Shown here in pieces: positions 15,780-25,408 of a DNA stretch of 64,000 nt (positions are counted from its first letter, which is position 1; every line of letters begins with the position of its first letter). Origin of the DNA: Paraburkholderia megapolitana. Its GTDB lineage: Bacteria; Pseudomonadota; Gammaproteobacteria; Burkholderiales; Burkholderiaceae. The notes under the pieces were generated by a model that was not told the DNA's origin, did not search any database, and was given only the letters and a program-made list of their open reading frames with translations. A program made the translations under genes and the position numbers. The stretch covers positions 248,001-312,000 of the forward strand of contig NZ_CP041743.1 in assembly GCF_007556815.1 (NCBI RefSeq), written 5' to 3'.

Positions 15780-18700
15780 GTGAGCGATTTTCCGCCCTTC
15801 CGGCTTGATCGAGCCAACCAGTGCGTCTGGCAATCCACACCAGACGGCGGCGAGCACCGGCTCAACCTCCGGCCGCGCGCCTACGACATGCTTCAGTATC
15901 TGGTCGACAACGCCGGCCGCCTCGTCACGCACGACGAATTTCTCGATGCGCTCTGGCAAAAAGTGCTTGTGCAGCCGGAAGTTCTGAAGGCTCACATGCT
16001 GTCGATACGCGCCGCGCTAGGCGACGATCCAGCGCACCCCAGGTTCATCGAAACACATCGTGGCCGCGGTTATCGCTTCATCGCGCCGCTGCAAAACCCA
16101 CTGCCAGTCAATACTGTCAATACCGTCGATGCAGGCAAACCGGCTCATGGCGCATTCGTCGGACGTACTCCGCAGCTAAACAAGCTCAAGGCGCTTTTCG
16201 ACGAAGCCTGTGCAGGCGAGTCGCGGGTCGTGTTCGTCGCCGGCGAACCGGGCATCGGCAAGACCACGCTCGTCAATCAGTTCCTCGAATCGCTCGAGGG
16301 CCGCGCCGACGTGCTGACATCGCTCGGGCGCTGCGTGGAGGGGTACGGCGGCACCGAGCCGTATTACCCGGTGCTCGAAGCGCTCACGCAACTGGTGCGC
16401 GGCGACGCCGGCGCGGCCGTCACGCGCAGTCTGATTTCGATTGCCCCGACCTGGGCCGCGCAGCTTCCCGGTTCGGTGCCGGAGCGACATCGCGCCGCGT
16501 TGCAGCGGCAACTGGTCGGCGCCGTCAGTGGCCGCATGTTGCGCGAAATCTGCGAGTTCTTCGCCGCGCTGTCGGAGCAAAGACCGCTCGCGCTCGTCTT
16601 CGAAGATCTGCACTGGTCGGACTATTCGACGGTCGACATGCTCTCCGCCCTCGCCCGTCAACGCAATCACGCGCGGTTGATGGTCATCGCCACCTATCGC
16701 CCCGAAGATGCGGAAGTCGTTCAACACCCGCTGTGCCGGTTGAATCGCGATCTCGGTTTGCAGAAACTCTGCCACGGCATCGTGCTCGAACCGCTAACCG
16801 AAGGCGCGATCGCCGAGTACCTCAAAGGCAAGGCACAGCACGCTCGCGAGGACGACCTCGCACAACTGGTATGCGAGCGCTCCGGCGGCAATCCCCTCTT
16901 CATGGTGGCCACGCTCGATCATCTGGTCGCGCAAGGCATCGCGCAATCCACACCCGATGGATGGAAGCTGCATGTGTCCGCATCGGAAGTGCGACTCGAA
17001 GTGCCGCTTACGTTGAGCCAGGTCATCGAACATCGCATCCAGCGGTTGACCCCCGAGCAGCAACGCGTCCTCGAGGCCGCGAGTGTAGCGGGGCTCAAGT
17101 TCGACGCGGCTGTGCTCGCTCCGGTCACGCAGATAAGCCAGGAATGCGTCGAGGAAACCTGCGAAGCGTTGTGCCGGCAGGAAAGCTTCATCCGTCGCGA
17201 GGCACCTGCGCCGCCCGGTCGGATTGCCACGGCACGCATCTACGCATTTCGTCACGCGATGTACCGGCAGACCTTCTATGAACGTCAGGGCACGCTGCGC
17301 ACCGCGCGTTCGCATCTACGGATTGCGGAAGAACTCGAAGCACGCTCCGCTACCGGAGAACGTAGCGGCATCGCGGCCGAGCTGGCCCAGCATTTCGCGG
17401 CAGCGAGGCAATGGTCGCGCGCACTAGCCTATCTGCGCATCGCGATCCAGACAGCCAAAAAGCGCCTCGCCTACAACGATGCGCTCGCCATTCTCGACCG
17501 CGCGATGATGCTGGCCGCCAATCTGCCGGACAACGCACGCGCCGCTGCGGAAGTGGAATTTCTCGAAGGGCGCGTGTCGATCTTCACCGCGGCGCACGAC
17601 AGGCGCGCGCGAGAGACCTGCGAGCAACTGGCGGCGCGTGCGGCAAAACTCGGGCTGATCGATATTCAAAGCCGCGCATTGCTGAGCCTCGCGTACGCCT
17701 ATAGCTGGCGCGATCAGCTTCGTTGCAGCCAGATCATCGACGAAGCGCTGGCGCTCAGCGAACAACAGACCAATCTGCAGCAACAGGCGCGTACGCGTAT
17801 CAGTTGTTACGTCTGGAAGATGTGGGTGCGCGGCTGGCATGCCGACGATATCCATCGATGCGAAGCTGCCCTCGAACCGTTACGCGACGGCGATGATCCA
17901 TTCACGACCGCCTGGTCGCAGTGCGAATACGCCATGGTGTTGATGGTGTCCGCCCGCTATCAGATGGCTCAGGACACGATCCTCGCGAACTACCAGTTCC
18001 TCGTCGATCACGATGAGAACCGGCCCGAGTTCAACATGGCGCGCGCCACGTGGATGGTCAATCTCGGCGTACCGTGGACGTTGCTGTATCTCGGCGACTT
18101 CGGGCGCGCGCAGCAGGAGTTCGACCGGGCAATTGCGATGTTCGGCGTCAACGGCAATCGCTACGGTGCCGACACGCTCACGCTATATCGCTGCTGGCTG
18201 CAATTTCACGCGCAGGACTTCGACGCGATGCTCGCGTCCTGCACGCAGGTTCTTGCGGAAACCTCTTCCGAAACTACCGGCCGCCGCTCGACGCTTCCCG
18301 CAGAGCAACGGCTCGGCATTCTGCTGAAGGGACTGGCTCACCTGGGCCTCGGCGACACCCGCGCGGCGCGCGTTCATCTGCTCGACGTGATGCAGCGCAT
18401 GGACAGCGAACCGGTGATCTTCGACTGGTACTGGCGGCTGTCACTCGAATGGGGACTCGCGAATCTTGCGCTCGCGGAAGATGCACTCGACGAAGCGACA
18501 TCGCACGCCGCGCGTCTGGTCAAGCTTGCAACCGAAACGGAAGAGCGCACCTGGCAGGGTCTGGCGTGGGAGACACAGGCGCGCGTCGCGTTACGCTCTG
18601 GCGCAGCAACGGACGCCGTGCGCTACATCGACGCAGCGCTCGCGGCCACGCAGCACTTCGACACACCGCTTGCAGACTGGCGCATTCATGGTACGGCGAG

Positions 18701-18836
18701 CGATGCCTATAACCTGGTGGGCGACACCAAAAACGCGGCCCATCATGCCGAACTCGCAGCGACCAAAAAAACGGCGCTTGCTGCGAGCTTGCCGGCCGGA
18801 CATCGTCTGCGCGAGACACTGGAGACCGGCGGCTAG
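15780..18836 (+). CDS. Large winged-helix / AAA ATPase / TPR transcriptional regulator (copy A)
   Basis: A protein of about 1018 residues combining an OmpR-like winged helix (about 1-103, RGRGYRFIAP at 94-103), an AAA_16-type ATPase (Walker A GEPGIGKT at 155-162, Walker B ALVFEDLHWSD at 271-281) and a long TPR-like C-terminus. Such multidomain activators resemble AfsR and CadC-type sensors; signal and targets are unknown. The start is the GTG at 15780 with CGGAG 6 nt before it; a GTG at 15762 would add six residues. It is divergent from the decarboxylase-tautomerase operon, a plausible target. It is a clear paralogue of the gene at 18833-21946, which faces it tail to tail with a 4-nt overlap. 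Confidence 0.88.
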   Translation: MSDFPPFRLDRANQCVWQSTPDGGEHRLNLRPRAYDMLQYLVDNAGRLVTHDEFLDALWQKVLVQPEVLKAHMLSIRAALGDDPAHPRFIETHRGRGYRFIAPLQNPLPVNTVNTVDAGKPAHGAFVGRTPQLNKLKALFDEACAGESRVVFVAGEPGIGKTTLVNQFLESLEGRADVLTSLGRCVEGYGGTEPYYPVLEALTQLVRGDAGAAVTRSLISIAPTWAAQLPGSVPERHRAALQRQLVGAVSGRMLREICEFFAALSEQRPLALVFEDLHWSDYSTVDMLSALARQRNHARLMVIATYRPEDAEVVQHPLCRLNRDLGLQKLCHGIVLEPLTEGAIAEYLKGKAQHAREDDLAQLVCERSGGNPLFMVATLDHLVAQGIAQSTPDGWKLHVSASEVRLEVPLTLSQVIEHRIQRLTPEQQRVLEAASVAGLKFDAAVLAPVTQISQECVEETCEALCRQESFIRREAPAPPGRIATARIYAFRHAMYRQTFYERQGTLRTARSHLRIAEELEARSATGERSGIAAELAQHFAAARQWSRALAYLRIAIQTAKKRLAYNDALAILDRAMMLAANLPDNARAAAEVEFLEGRVSIFTAAHDRRARETCEQLAARAAKLGLIDIQSRALLSLAYAYSWRDQLRCSQIIDEALALSEQQTNLQQQARTRISCYVWKMWVRGWHADDIHRCEAALEPLRDGDDPFTTAWSQCEYAMVLMVSARYQMAQDTILANYQFLVDHDENRPEFNMARATWMVNLGVPWTLLYLGDFGRAQQEFDRAIAMFGVNGNRYGADTLTLYRCWLQFHAQDFDAMLASCTQVLAETSSETTGRRSTLPAEQRLGILLKGLAHLGLGDTRAARVHLLDVMQRMDSEPVIFDWYWRLSLEWGLANLALAEDALDEATSHAARLVKLATETEERTWQGLAWETQARVALRSGAATDAVRYIDAALAATQHFDTPLADWRIHGTASDAYNLVGDTKNAAHHAELAATKKTALAASLPAGHRLRETLETGG

Positions 18837-21800
18837 TCCGCGGGCTGTTCGGCAAGACGCCGGCCAAAGCCGGCATCCGGCGAGAGCGAGCCAGCCAGTT
18901 GCCCCCGTGCTTCGACGCAGCGTCGCCGCGCACATTCCGCGCGCGATATGTCACCACGTGCCTCATGCAACCGCGCCGCCGTGCGATGCAAACGCCAGTT
19001 TGCGAGTGGGGTCTCGAAGCCGTCGGTCGCGGAAAAGGCGGCATCGAGATGCGACATCGCACGCTCCAGATCACCCTCGTTCAACGACACGCTCGCCATC
19101 GTTTCCCATGCAAGCGCCTGCCAGGTTCGCTCGTCGGTAGCGAGCGCGCGTTCGAGTAGCCGGCGCGCGCGCCGCTGCGCCACCTCGAGATCGCGACACG
19201 CGAGAGCGAGATTCGCCCAGCCCCATTCGAGCGCGAGCCGCCAGTACCAGTCGAACATGATCGGTTCGCGCTCCATGTGTTGTTCCGCGTCTGCGAAGCG
19301 CGCCTGCGCGGCCGCACTCTCGCCGAGCCCTGCATGAGCAAGTCCCGCGAGAATCGTCCAGACGCGCTGTTGCGGCGGCAGGAACGCTGCGCGCTCGCGC
19401 GTGTGAACGTCGGAGGCGGAATGATCCGCGGCCTCGGCGAACTGTCGGTCAAGATCGACCACAATCTCGAAGTCCATCGTATGAACCAGCAACCAGCCGC
19501 GATAGACCTGCAGGGTACGCGCCGCGAAGTAGTTGGCGTTGTCGTGAAAGATCTGGATACCTCGGTCGAATTCGTCGAGCGAGCGGCCCAGGTCGCCGAG
19601 CGACATCAGCGCCCATGGAACGCCCAGACGCGTCATCCACATCGCGCGTGAGATATCGAAACACGGCTGCTTCAGCGCCTGGTCGTACAGCACGCGATAA
19701 CCCGCCTGCACGGTGTTCAGCGCGGTGCGGTAGTGCGTCGACACCATCAACAGCATGCAGTGTTCGAGTTGCGCTTTCGCGATGGACACGGGCTCGCCGA
19801 TCTCGCGCAAGGCAGCGAGTGCATCCACGCATTGCTGTGCACCCACTGCGTTCCAGCCTTGCGCCCAGATCCGTCTGACGTTGCATTCGACCTGCGTCGC
19901 CGCGCCAACCCGTCGATCCGGAAACGACGCAGCCAGCGTGAGCGCATCGTCGAGACATGTCACCGAACGAACCTGATCGTTCCAGCCTAGAACGTACGCA
20001 AGACCGAGCATCGCGCGCAGTTGCGCCCCGGTCTTGCCAAGCTGGATAGCCTGTTCGTGTAACGTCCGATAGGCATCGACTGCCTGCGGGTCGTGGGCGG
20101 CGGCATACAGCGCCGCGCGCGCTTCGGCAAGCTCGATGCGCTGCGCCGGGCGCAAGTCCGCCGGCAGGTGCTCGATGAACGTATCGCCCTGATCGAGCAT
20201 CGTTAGCGCTTCGCGGTAGGCATAGCGCAGCTTCGCGGTCTGCGCAGCAAGGCGCAGATAGTCGAGCGCCTTGTCCCATTGCTGCGCGTCGGCGAAATGC
20301 CAGCCCAGTTCCGCTGCGATCCCGTCGTGGTACCCCGCGAGAAACAGACGCTCGAGACGCTCGCCGATCGACCGGTGCGACGCGGAGCGCCGTGTCTGTC
20401 CCTGGCGATCATAGAAAACGCTGCGCACCAGCGCGTGCGTAAAACTGAACAACTGCGCGCGTGTACCATCGGGCAAGCTACGAATGCCGCCGCGACGAAT
20501 AAACTGGCCGCGCCGCGCCAGATCGTCGCACAGGTTTTCGAATGTCTCGAACGTCATCGCGGCCGCTTCCGCAGTCGTCGCCGACATGAACGTCAGCCCC
20601 GCCACGCTCGCCGTTTCGAGCGCGCGTAATGCATCGGGTGGCAATCGACGGATGCGCATCTCGATGACCTGGGCAATCGTATTCGGCAGCGCATCGCGCA
20701 GTTGTGCCGCCGGTGCGCACTGATACCAGCCGCGCAGCGTTTTTTCCACGAGTGCCTGCTCGTGCAGATGCTCGAGAATCGCCTGCATGAAAAGCGGATT
20801 GCCGCCGGAGCGCCCGGCGACGAGGTCCGCGAGTTCCTCGTCGAGCGGGTTCAGATTCGCACCATGTGTGAGCCAGTGGCCGATCGACTCGAACTTGAGC
20901 GGCACAAGGTCGATCGCCTCACAGGCGCCGCGCCGCAGCAGCGCGTGATGGAGCTTCAGCACCGGGTGCTCGATGGACGCGGCTTCGTCGCTACGGTAAG
21001 CGACTACCAGCATGAACCGCAGCGGATCGTCGAGTCGCGCGAGCGCGGACAACATGTCGATCGTCGAAGCATCGGCCCAGTGCAGATCGTCGAGCACGAA
21101 CAGTAGCGGGCGCGTTCTCGCCAGCGCTTGCAGCAGATCGCAGATCTCGCGCATCATGCGCTGCCGTCCGGCACCAAGCGTACGCGCGAGCAGCGATTCG
21201 CGCACGGCCACCGGCACATGAGCCGGCATCAGCACAGCCCAGGTCGGTGCGATCGATACGAGGGCTTGCATTGCAGCTTTTCCGTCTGCACCGCGGCATA
21301 GTCGGCCGAGCGCTTCGAGCACCGGGTAATACGGCTCGGTTCCGCCGTAACCTTCGACACAGCCGCCGCCCAACACCCATGCATCGCCAGGCGGTGCTCC
21401 TGCGAGAAACTCGTCGATAAGCGTCGTCTTGCCGATACCGGCCTCGCCGGTGATAAACACGATCTGGCGCGTGCCGGCCCGGGCCCGCTGGTGTGCGGCC
21501 AGCAATGCATCGAGCTCCAGCGTGCGCCCCACGAAACGTTCGGCCCGGCGCGCGAAGAAACCTGACTGGGCCCCGACTGCAAACGTGTCGACCGGTGCAA
21601 TGAAGCGATAGCCTCGCCCGCGCTGCGTTTCGACATAGCGTGGTTGCGCAGCGTGATCACCCAACGCACGGCGGATCGCCGCGACGTGTCCCTTGAGCAC
21701 CTCGGGCTGCACATGAACATTCGGCCAGACCGCTTCGAGCAATACGTCGGACGACACCAGTCGCTGTGCGTGTTCGACGAGATGACGCAGCACAGCGAAG

Positions 21801-21946
21801 GTTTTGGGCGGCAGGTCGATGCGAGTGGCCGACGCCTGCGCCGGGTTCAACTGCCATAGACATTGATTGGACAAGTCGAGCCGAAAACCGGGGAACTGCA
21901 GCGATGGGGAGACGCGAAAGTCGGGGACGCGAAAATCGGAATTCAA
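18833..21946 (-). CDS. Large winged-helix / AAA ATPase / TPR transcriptional regulator (copy B)
   Basis: A 1037-residue paralogue of the neighbouring regulator: winged helix (about 18-118, RGRGYRFIAP near 110-118), AAA_16 ATPase (Walker A GEAGIGKT at 167-174, Walker B LLFVLDDLHWAD at 281-292) and a TPR-like tail. Identical landmarks such as CVEGYGGTEPYYPVLEA and SIAPTWA occur in both. The start is a TTG at 21946 overlapping the TGA of the upstream LuxR gene (TTGA), with GAGGAG 9 nt before it. The frame is open much further upstream, but that part is the shadow of the LuxR gene. Translational coupling suggests the LuxR and this protein are made together. Confidence 0.87.
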   Translation of the reverse strand: MNSDFRVPDFRVSPSLQFPGFRLDLSNQCLWQLNPAQASATRIDLPPKTFAVLRHLVEHAQRLVSSDVLLEAVWPNVHVQPEVLKGHVAAIRRALGDHAAQPRYVETQRGRGYRFIAPVDTFAVGAQSGFFARRAERFVGRTLELDALLAAHQRARAGTRQIVFITGEAGIGKTTLIDEFLAGAPPGDAWVLGGGCVEGYGGTEPYYPVLEALGRLCRGADGKAAMQALVSIAPTWAVLMPAHVPVAVRESLLARTLGAGRQRMMREICDLLQALARTRPLLFVLDDLHWADASTIDMLSALARLDDPLRFMLVVAYRSDEAASIEHPVLKLHHALLRRGACEAIDLVPLKFESIGHWLTHGANLNPLDEELADLVAGRSGGNPLFMQAILEHLHEQALVEKTLRGWYQCAPAAQLRDALPNTIAQVIEMRIRRLPPDALRALETASVAGLTFMSATTAEAAAMTFETFENLCDDLARRGQFIRRGGIRSLPDGTRAQLFSFTHALVRSVFYDRQGQTRRSASHRSIGERLERLFLAGYHDGIAAELGWHFADAQQWDKALDYLRLAAQTAKLRYAYREALTMLDQGDTFIEHLPADLRPAQRIELAEARAALYAAAHDPQAVDAYRTLHEQAIQLGKTGAQLRAMLGLAYVLGWNDQVRSVTCLDDALTLAASFPDRRVGAATQVECNVRRIWAQGWNAVGAQQCVDALAALREIGEPVSIAKAQLEHCMLLMVSTHYRTALNTVQAGYRVLYDQALKQPCFDISRAMWMTRLGVPWALMSLGDLGRSLDEFDRGIQIFHDNANYFAARTLQVYRGWLLVHTMDFEIVVDLDRQFAEAADHSASDVHTRERAAFLPPQQRVWTILAGLAHAGLGESAAAQARFADAEQHMEREPIMFDWYWRLALEWGWANLALACRDLEVAQRRARRLLERALATDERTWQALAWETMASVSLNEGDLERAMSHLDAAFSATDGFETPLANWRLHRTAARLHEARGDISRAECARRRCVEARGQLAGSLSPDAGFGRRLAEQPAD

Positions 21947-23652
21947 GCGGAAAGACTCCTCGGTATCGGGATCAGACCGAGACGAGTGACGAGTGTGACC
22001 GCCTCGGTCCGGTTTCTGACCGACAGCTTGGCATAAAGATGTTTCGCGTGTGACTTTACCGTTTCGGGCGCGATGCACAGCTCGCCTGCGATCTGCTTGT
22101 TGGACAGCCCGCTTCCCATCAGCTCGACGATGCGGCGCTCGCGCTCGCTGAGTCCTGTGCCGGTGTGCGTACCCGTGTGCGGGCGCGGGGTTGCCTCGGC
22201 CATGAGCGGTTCGTCGGCCAAGTTCGCATCGCGTTGCCGGTGCACGAGCAGCATGCCCGCATACGGCAGCAGTTCGCGCGTGTCGCTGACCGGAACGATA
22301 CGCTGCTGCACGATCGCGTCGATGAGTTCGGCGACACGAGCACTGCAATTGACGAGCGTTTGATGCAGTCCGACCGACGGCGCAAGTCTGAGCAGACCGA
22401 CGAGTACTTCGACCGCTTCGCCGCGTTGCTCCGTCACGAGCAGCGCTTCGACCAGCAACAACGCAACAGGAACCGCCGCATAGAGACTGCCGCGCCAGAC
22501 CATGTCGCGATGAACCTGCCGTAGCGATGCGATATCGACCGTACAGGGGGAGCGAGCCAGTGCGACGCGCGCGCCGGCGATCGTGTGGAAACGCGCAATC
22601 TCGAGGCTCACGTGGTTGCTCGCCCGCTCTTCGCCGGCGAGTTCGGCGAGACGTTGCAGACACTGGGCCGCCTGCTCGACGCGGCCGCTGCCGGCCTCGA
22701 TCTCGATCTGCTGTGCAAGGCTCGCAGCGCGCAGTCTCGGCCAGCCGCGTTGTTCGGCTAGCGTCTCGGCTTCCTTGAGTATCACCCGTGCCCGGCTGGC
22801 TTGCCCGCGGCCGACGGCGATCTGCGCAAGCAACCGATGCGCACGCAGTGCGCTTTCGAGCGTGCAGCACTGGCGGATGCTTGCCATCCTCGCGACGACC
22901 AGCACTTCCGCTTCGTCCACCTGGCCCTGCTCGTAGAGGACCTGCCCAATCAGGCATGCGGGAAATGCATCGGCGGGAACGTGCTTGCCGATATGGCGAC
23001 GACCGACTTCGAGCGCATCGGTAGCGAGCAAACGCGCCGCGTTGAAGCGCATCTGATCGAGCGCGACGGCGGCATCCAGCGCGAGATCGAAGAGCGCCGA
23101 GATTGCCTGCATCCGCCCTGGCTGACTATCGAGCCTGCTGCGTTCGACCGCGTGGAAACGCTCCAGATCGCCGCACCGCCAGTACACGCTGCGGCACACC
23201 GTCAACGCGACATGTGCAGTCGCTGCGTTTGCGCCGGGCCCACGCGCAGACAGTGCGGCGGCCAGGGCCGCGGACTCATCGTCCTGCAGCACGAATGCCG
23301 CCGCGCGCAGCGCGGCGATCTCGCAGCGTAGCGCCTCGCCCGCCGCTACGGGCAACCTGCTCGCGTGGTGTTCGAGCTGGTTCGCGATGACGAGCACCTC
23401 GCTGCAATCGAAGCGCATCAGGATCTGCCAGGCCCGCGCGACGTCGCGGCGAATTTTCGCGAGACCGATATCGACCCGGACAGCACCGGTGCGTGCAATC
23501 TGCGGCGCCTCCCGGGGATAAATGCCCTGCGGAAGATGGGCGGGAAAAGGCGCACGCAATGCGCCGGTCTCGAACGAAACACACGGCATCGCCGCCGTCG
23601 TCGACGTCCGTACTGCTTTCGAAAAGCTTTCGTGCGCAACGATATCGTTCAT
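21943..23652 (-). CDS. LuxR-family regulator with TPR-like domain and no ATPase domain
   Basis: A 569-residue protein ending in a LuxR/NarL-type helix-turn-helix (about 500-556; LSERERRIVELMGSGLSNKQIAGEL). The central part is helical and TPR-like as in the MalT family, but the N-terminal NTPase of MalT/LAL proteins, with its Walker motifs, is missing; the protein has about two thirds of that family's length. The ATG at 23652 follows GGAG with 7 nt spacing; a GTG at 23727 would add 25 residues. It is coupled by a 4-nt overlap to the winged-helix/AAA regulator downstream, which could supply the missing ATPase activity in trans. That idea is inference. Confidence 0.85.
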   Translation of the reverse strand: MNDIVAHESFSKAVRTSTTAAMPCVSFETGALRAPFPAHLPQGIYPREAPQIARTGAVRVDIGLAKIRRDVARAWQILMRFDCSEVLVIANQLEHHASRLPVAAGEALRCEIAALRAAAFVLQDDESAALAAALSARGPGANAATAHVALTVCRSVYWRCGDLERFHAVERSRLDSQPGRMQAISALFDLALDAAVALDQMRFNAARLLATDALEVGRRHIGKHVPADAFPACLIGQVLYEQGQVDEAEVLVVARMASIRQCCTLESALRAHRLLAQIAVGRGQASRARVILKEAETLAEQRGWPRLRAASLAQQIEIEAGSGRVEQAAQCLQRLAELAGEERASNHVSLEIARFHTIAGARVALARSPCTVDIASLRQVHRDMVWRGSLYAAVPVALLLVEALLVTEQRGEAVEVLVGLLRLAPSVGLHQTLVNCSARVAELIDAIVQQRIVPVSDTRELLPYAGMLLVHRQRDANLADEPLMAEATPRPHTGTHTGTGLSERERRIVELMGSGLSNKQIAGELCIAPETVKSHAKHLYAKLSVRNRTEAVTLVTRLGLIPIPRSLSA

Positions 23653-23784
23653 GCCAGGCTCCGTCGGGACATCAGATCGTCGCAATCGCTCAACGAAGGG
23701 TGATGTCGTCCAGACTAGTCCTGGCACCGTTACGAAGCGTGATGATTCGGTTATTTTTCGGTAATGGCGCGGTCGTGATAGAGC

Positions 23785-24201
23785 CTAGACCGGTCTTCCT
23801 TCTTCCAGTCGCGCGATGGCAGCCACCGAGATCGACCGGAAGCGGCGGGCCCCGCCACGCTGTCGAACGTTCGGACGATAGATCAGATCGCCAGCCTGAT
23901 ACGACTCGCCGCTCAGTGAGCACACGCCCCTATGACGGGCGGTGCGCATAATCCAGGTCTGCTCGCCGTACCGCCCAGATGTAGCGTCGGCCCAGCAGAG
24001 CACGATCGAGGTTTGAGAAAGACGCTCCAGAATTTCGACGCACGGAGCATTGGGTATCGAATCCCGGCGTCGGTATTCCGGTAGCGTCGATGCCCCACGC
24101 GCCTCGACGTCCTTAAACGCCACGAGCGACGACATGGTGCTCATGGGGCTAAGCGAGCCCAGTATTTGCAGCCACCGTTGATCATCCACACTGTCGTTCA
24201 T
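23785..24201 (-). CDS. DUF3331 domain protein
   Basis: A 138-residue protein with the DUF3331 pattern seen mainly in Burkholderia: SIVLCWADATSGRYGEQ, then TARHRGVCSLSGESYQAGDLIYRP. The two cysteines of this block (one in IVLCW, one in GVCSL) may be structural. Function unknown. The ATG at 24201 overlaps the stop of the AraC gene (ATGA), so the pair is translationally coupled. A GAGGGG ribosome site sits very close to the start. Confidence 0.8.
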   Translation of the reverse strand: MNDSVDDQRWLQILGSLSPMSTMSSLVAFKDVEARGASTLPEYRRRDSIPNAPCVEILERLSQTSIVLCWADATSGRYGEQTWIMRTARHRGVCSLSGESYQAGDLIYRPNVRQRGGARRFRSISVAAIARLEEGRPV

Positions 24202-25019
24202 AGCCCCTCGTCCGCGTCGATGTGCATTGCTGCTGCGATCCGCGTGCGCCACACGTTAGGCGGCTCGCCGATCGCACGCTTGAAAACCGCGGTGAAATGC
24301 GCATGCGAGCTAAAGCCGCAACTGAGCGCAATGTTCAGCACACTGAACTCCGACGAACGCAATAGCTTTTGCGCATGTTCGAGCCGTCGTTGCAGCAGGT
24401 AAGCGTGCGGCGAATAGCCGGTCGTCGAACGAAACTGCGCGGCGAAATGCATGCGCGTGAGCCCCGTGCTGGCCGCCACTTCGGCGAGTCCGATCGGATT
24501 GGCGAGATTCGCTTCGATGAAATCGATGGCCCGGCGCAGACGCCACGTCGGCAGCGCCGCATTGCGCGAACCCGTGCGCGCCGGCATGCCGTCCATGCGT
24601 CGTGCCAGCAAGCGGGCAACGATCGCATCGCAGACGCTGTCCGCGTACATGCGGCCGAACGTATCGGCGAGCGGATTCGCATCCTGCAGCGCGAGTGCGA
24701 GCCGTTCGACGGCAACGTCACGAAAGATGCGCGGACTCTGCCCCGCGAGATCGGGCCGTACGAGTTGCCCCCCGGCTTCGTCATAGCGTCGCGACAACAG
24801 GGCCGGCGCGATAAACAGGTGCATCACGCGACATGGCGATGCGTAAAACGCCTTCACGCTTTCTCCGGGCGCCGTGATCTGGATCGAACCAGGCATGACC
24901 GGCCCATCGCAGATGATCTTGCCGTCGTGCTGAAACTTCAGTGTGGTGGCGCTCAGACTGATGCCGACCGTATAGAAACGCTCGTCGCCCACACTCGATA
25001 CTTCGTGCGGCTCTGCCAC
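24198..25019 (-). CDS. AraC-family transcriptional regulator; N-terminus uncertain, possible frameshift
   Basis: A 273-residue frame with a C-terminal AraC double helix-turn-helix (about 165-265; LAEVAASTGLTRMHFAAQF and IALSCGFSSHAHFTAVFKRAIGEPP) and an N-terminal cupin-like sensor. The first usable start is a GTG at 25019 with poor ribosome site, but the same frame stays protein-like upstream to about 25185 (for instance VRAEERWRCPP). A perfect AGGAGG (25198-25203) and ATG (25189) lie just beyond, in another frame. A one-base indel within the first codons would join them, so the gene may be frameshifted or the sequence may contain an error. It is coupled to the DUF3331 gene downstream. Confidence 0.82.
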   Translation of the reverse strand: MAEPHEVSSVGDERFYTVGISLSATTLKFQHDGKIICDGPVMPGSIQITAPGESVKAFYASPCRVMHLFIAPALLSRRYDEAGGQLVRPDLAGQSPRIFRDVAVERLALALQDANPLADTFGRMYADSVCDAIVARLLARRMDGMPARTGSRNAALPTWRLRRAIDFIEANLANPIGLAEVAASTGLTRMHFAAQFRSTTGYSPHAYLLQRRLEHAQKLLRSSEFSVLNIALSCGFSSHAHFTAVFKRAIGEPPNVWRTRIAAAMHIDADEGL

Positions 25020-25408
25020 GTCATCGCCCCAACTGCCGGCGAGAATGCGATCCGCGGCGGCTGTATCGACTGAGGAAAACGGCGGGCAGCGCCAGCGCTC
25101 TTCGGCCCGGACGATCGAACTGTCGCTCGCGCACTGGCGTGCGCCCAGGCCACGACCGGTATCCTGACGAGCCCCCGGCGCATACTCATGCTCGCTGCCT
25201 CCTGTGACTGTCTGGACACGATGTTGCTCCCTGTCAATGCGCCGCGCTGCCGGACCGGCTGGGATGCAGCGAGCCGGCGGACACCATTGGCTCCATGGCG
25301 CCCTGCCCGCAAGCCGCTTTCATTGATGAGCATCATGCGCGAGACCGCCCGTGCTCCGGTATCCCTCGAATGGGTGACGCGGTCGCACGCGAGCGCCCGC
25401 GCTTTCCT

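Noticed and set aside
21947..22957. N-terminal extension of regulator B into the LuxR gene
   Set aside because: The extension is Arg-rich, lies entirely within the LuxR gene and lacks any domain; the TTG at 21946 with GAGGAG is the sensible start.
24953..25189. The ATG frame at 25189 as a separate small gene
   Set aside because: It overlaps the AraC frame, is Arg/Ser/Ala-rich and ends inside AraC; better explained as the true AraC start displaced by an indel.
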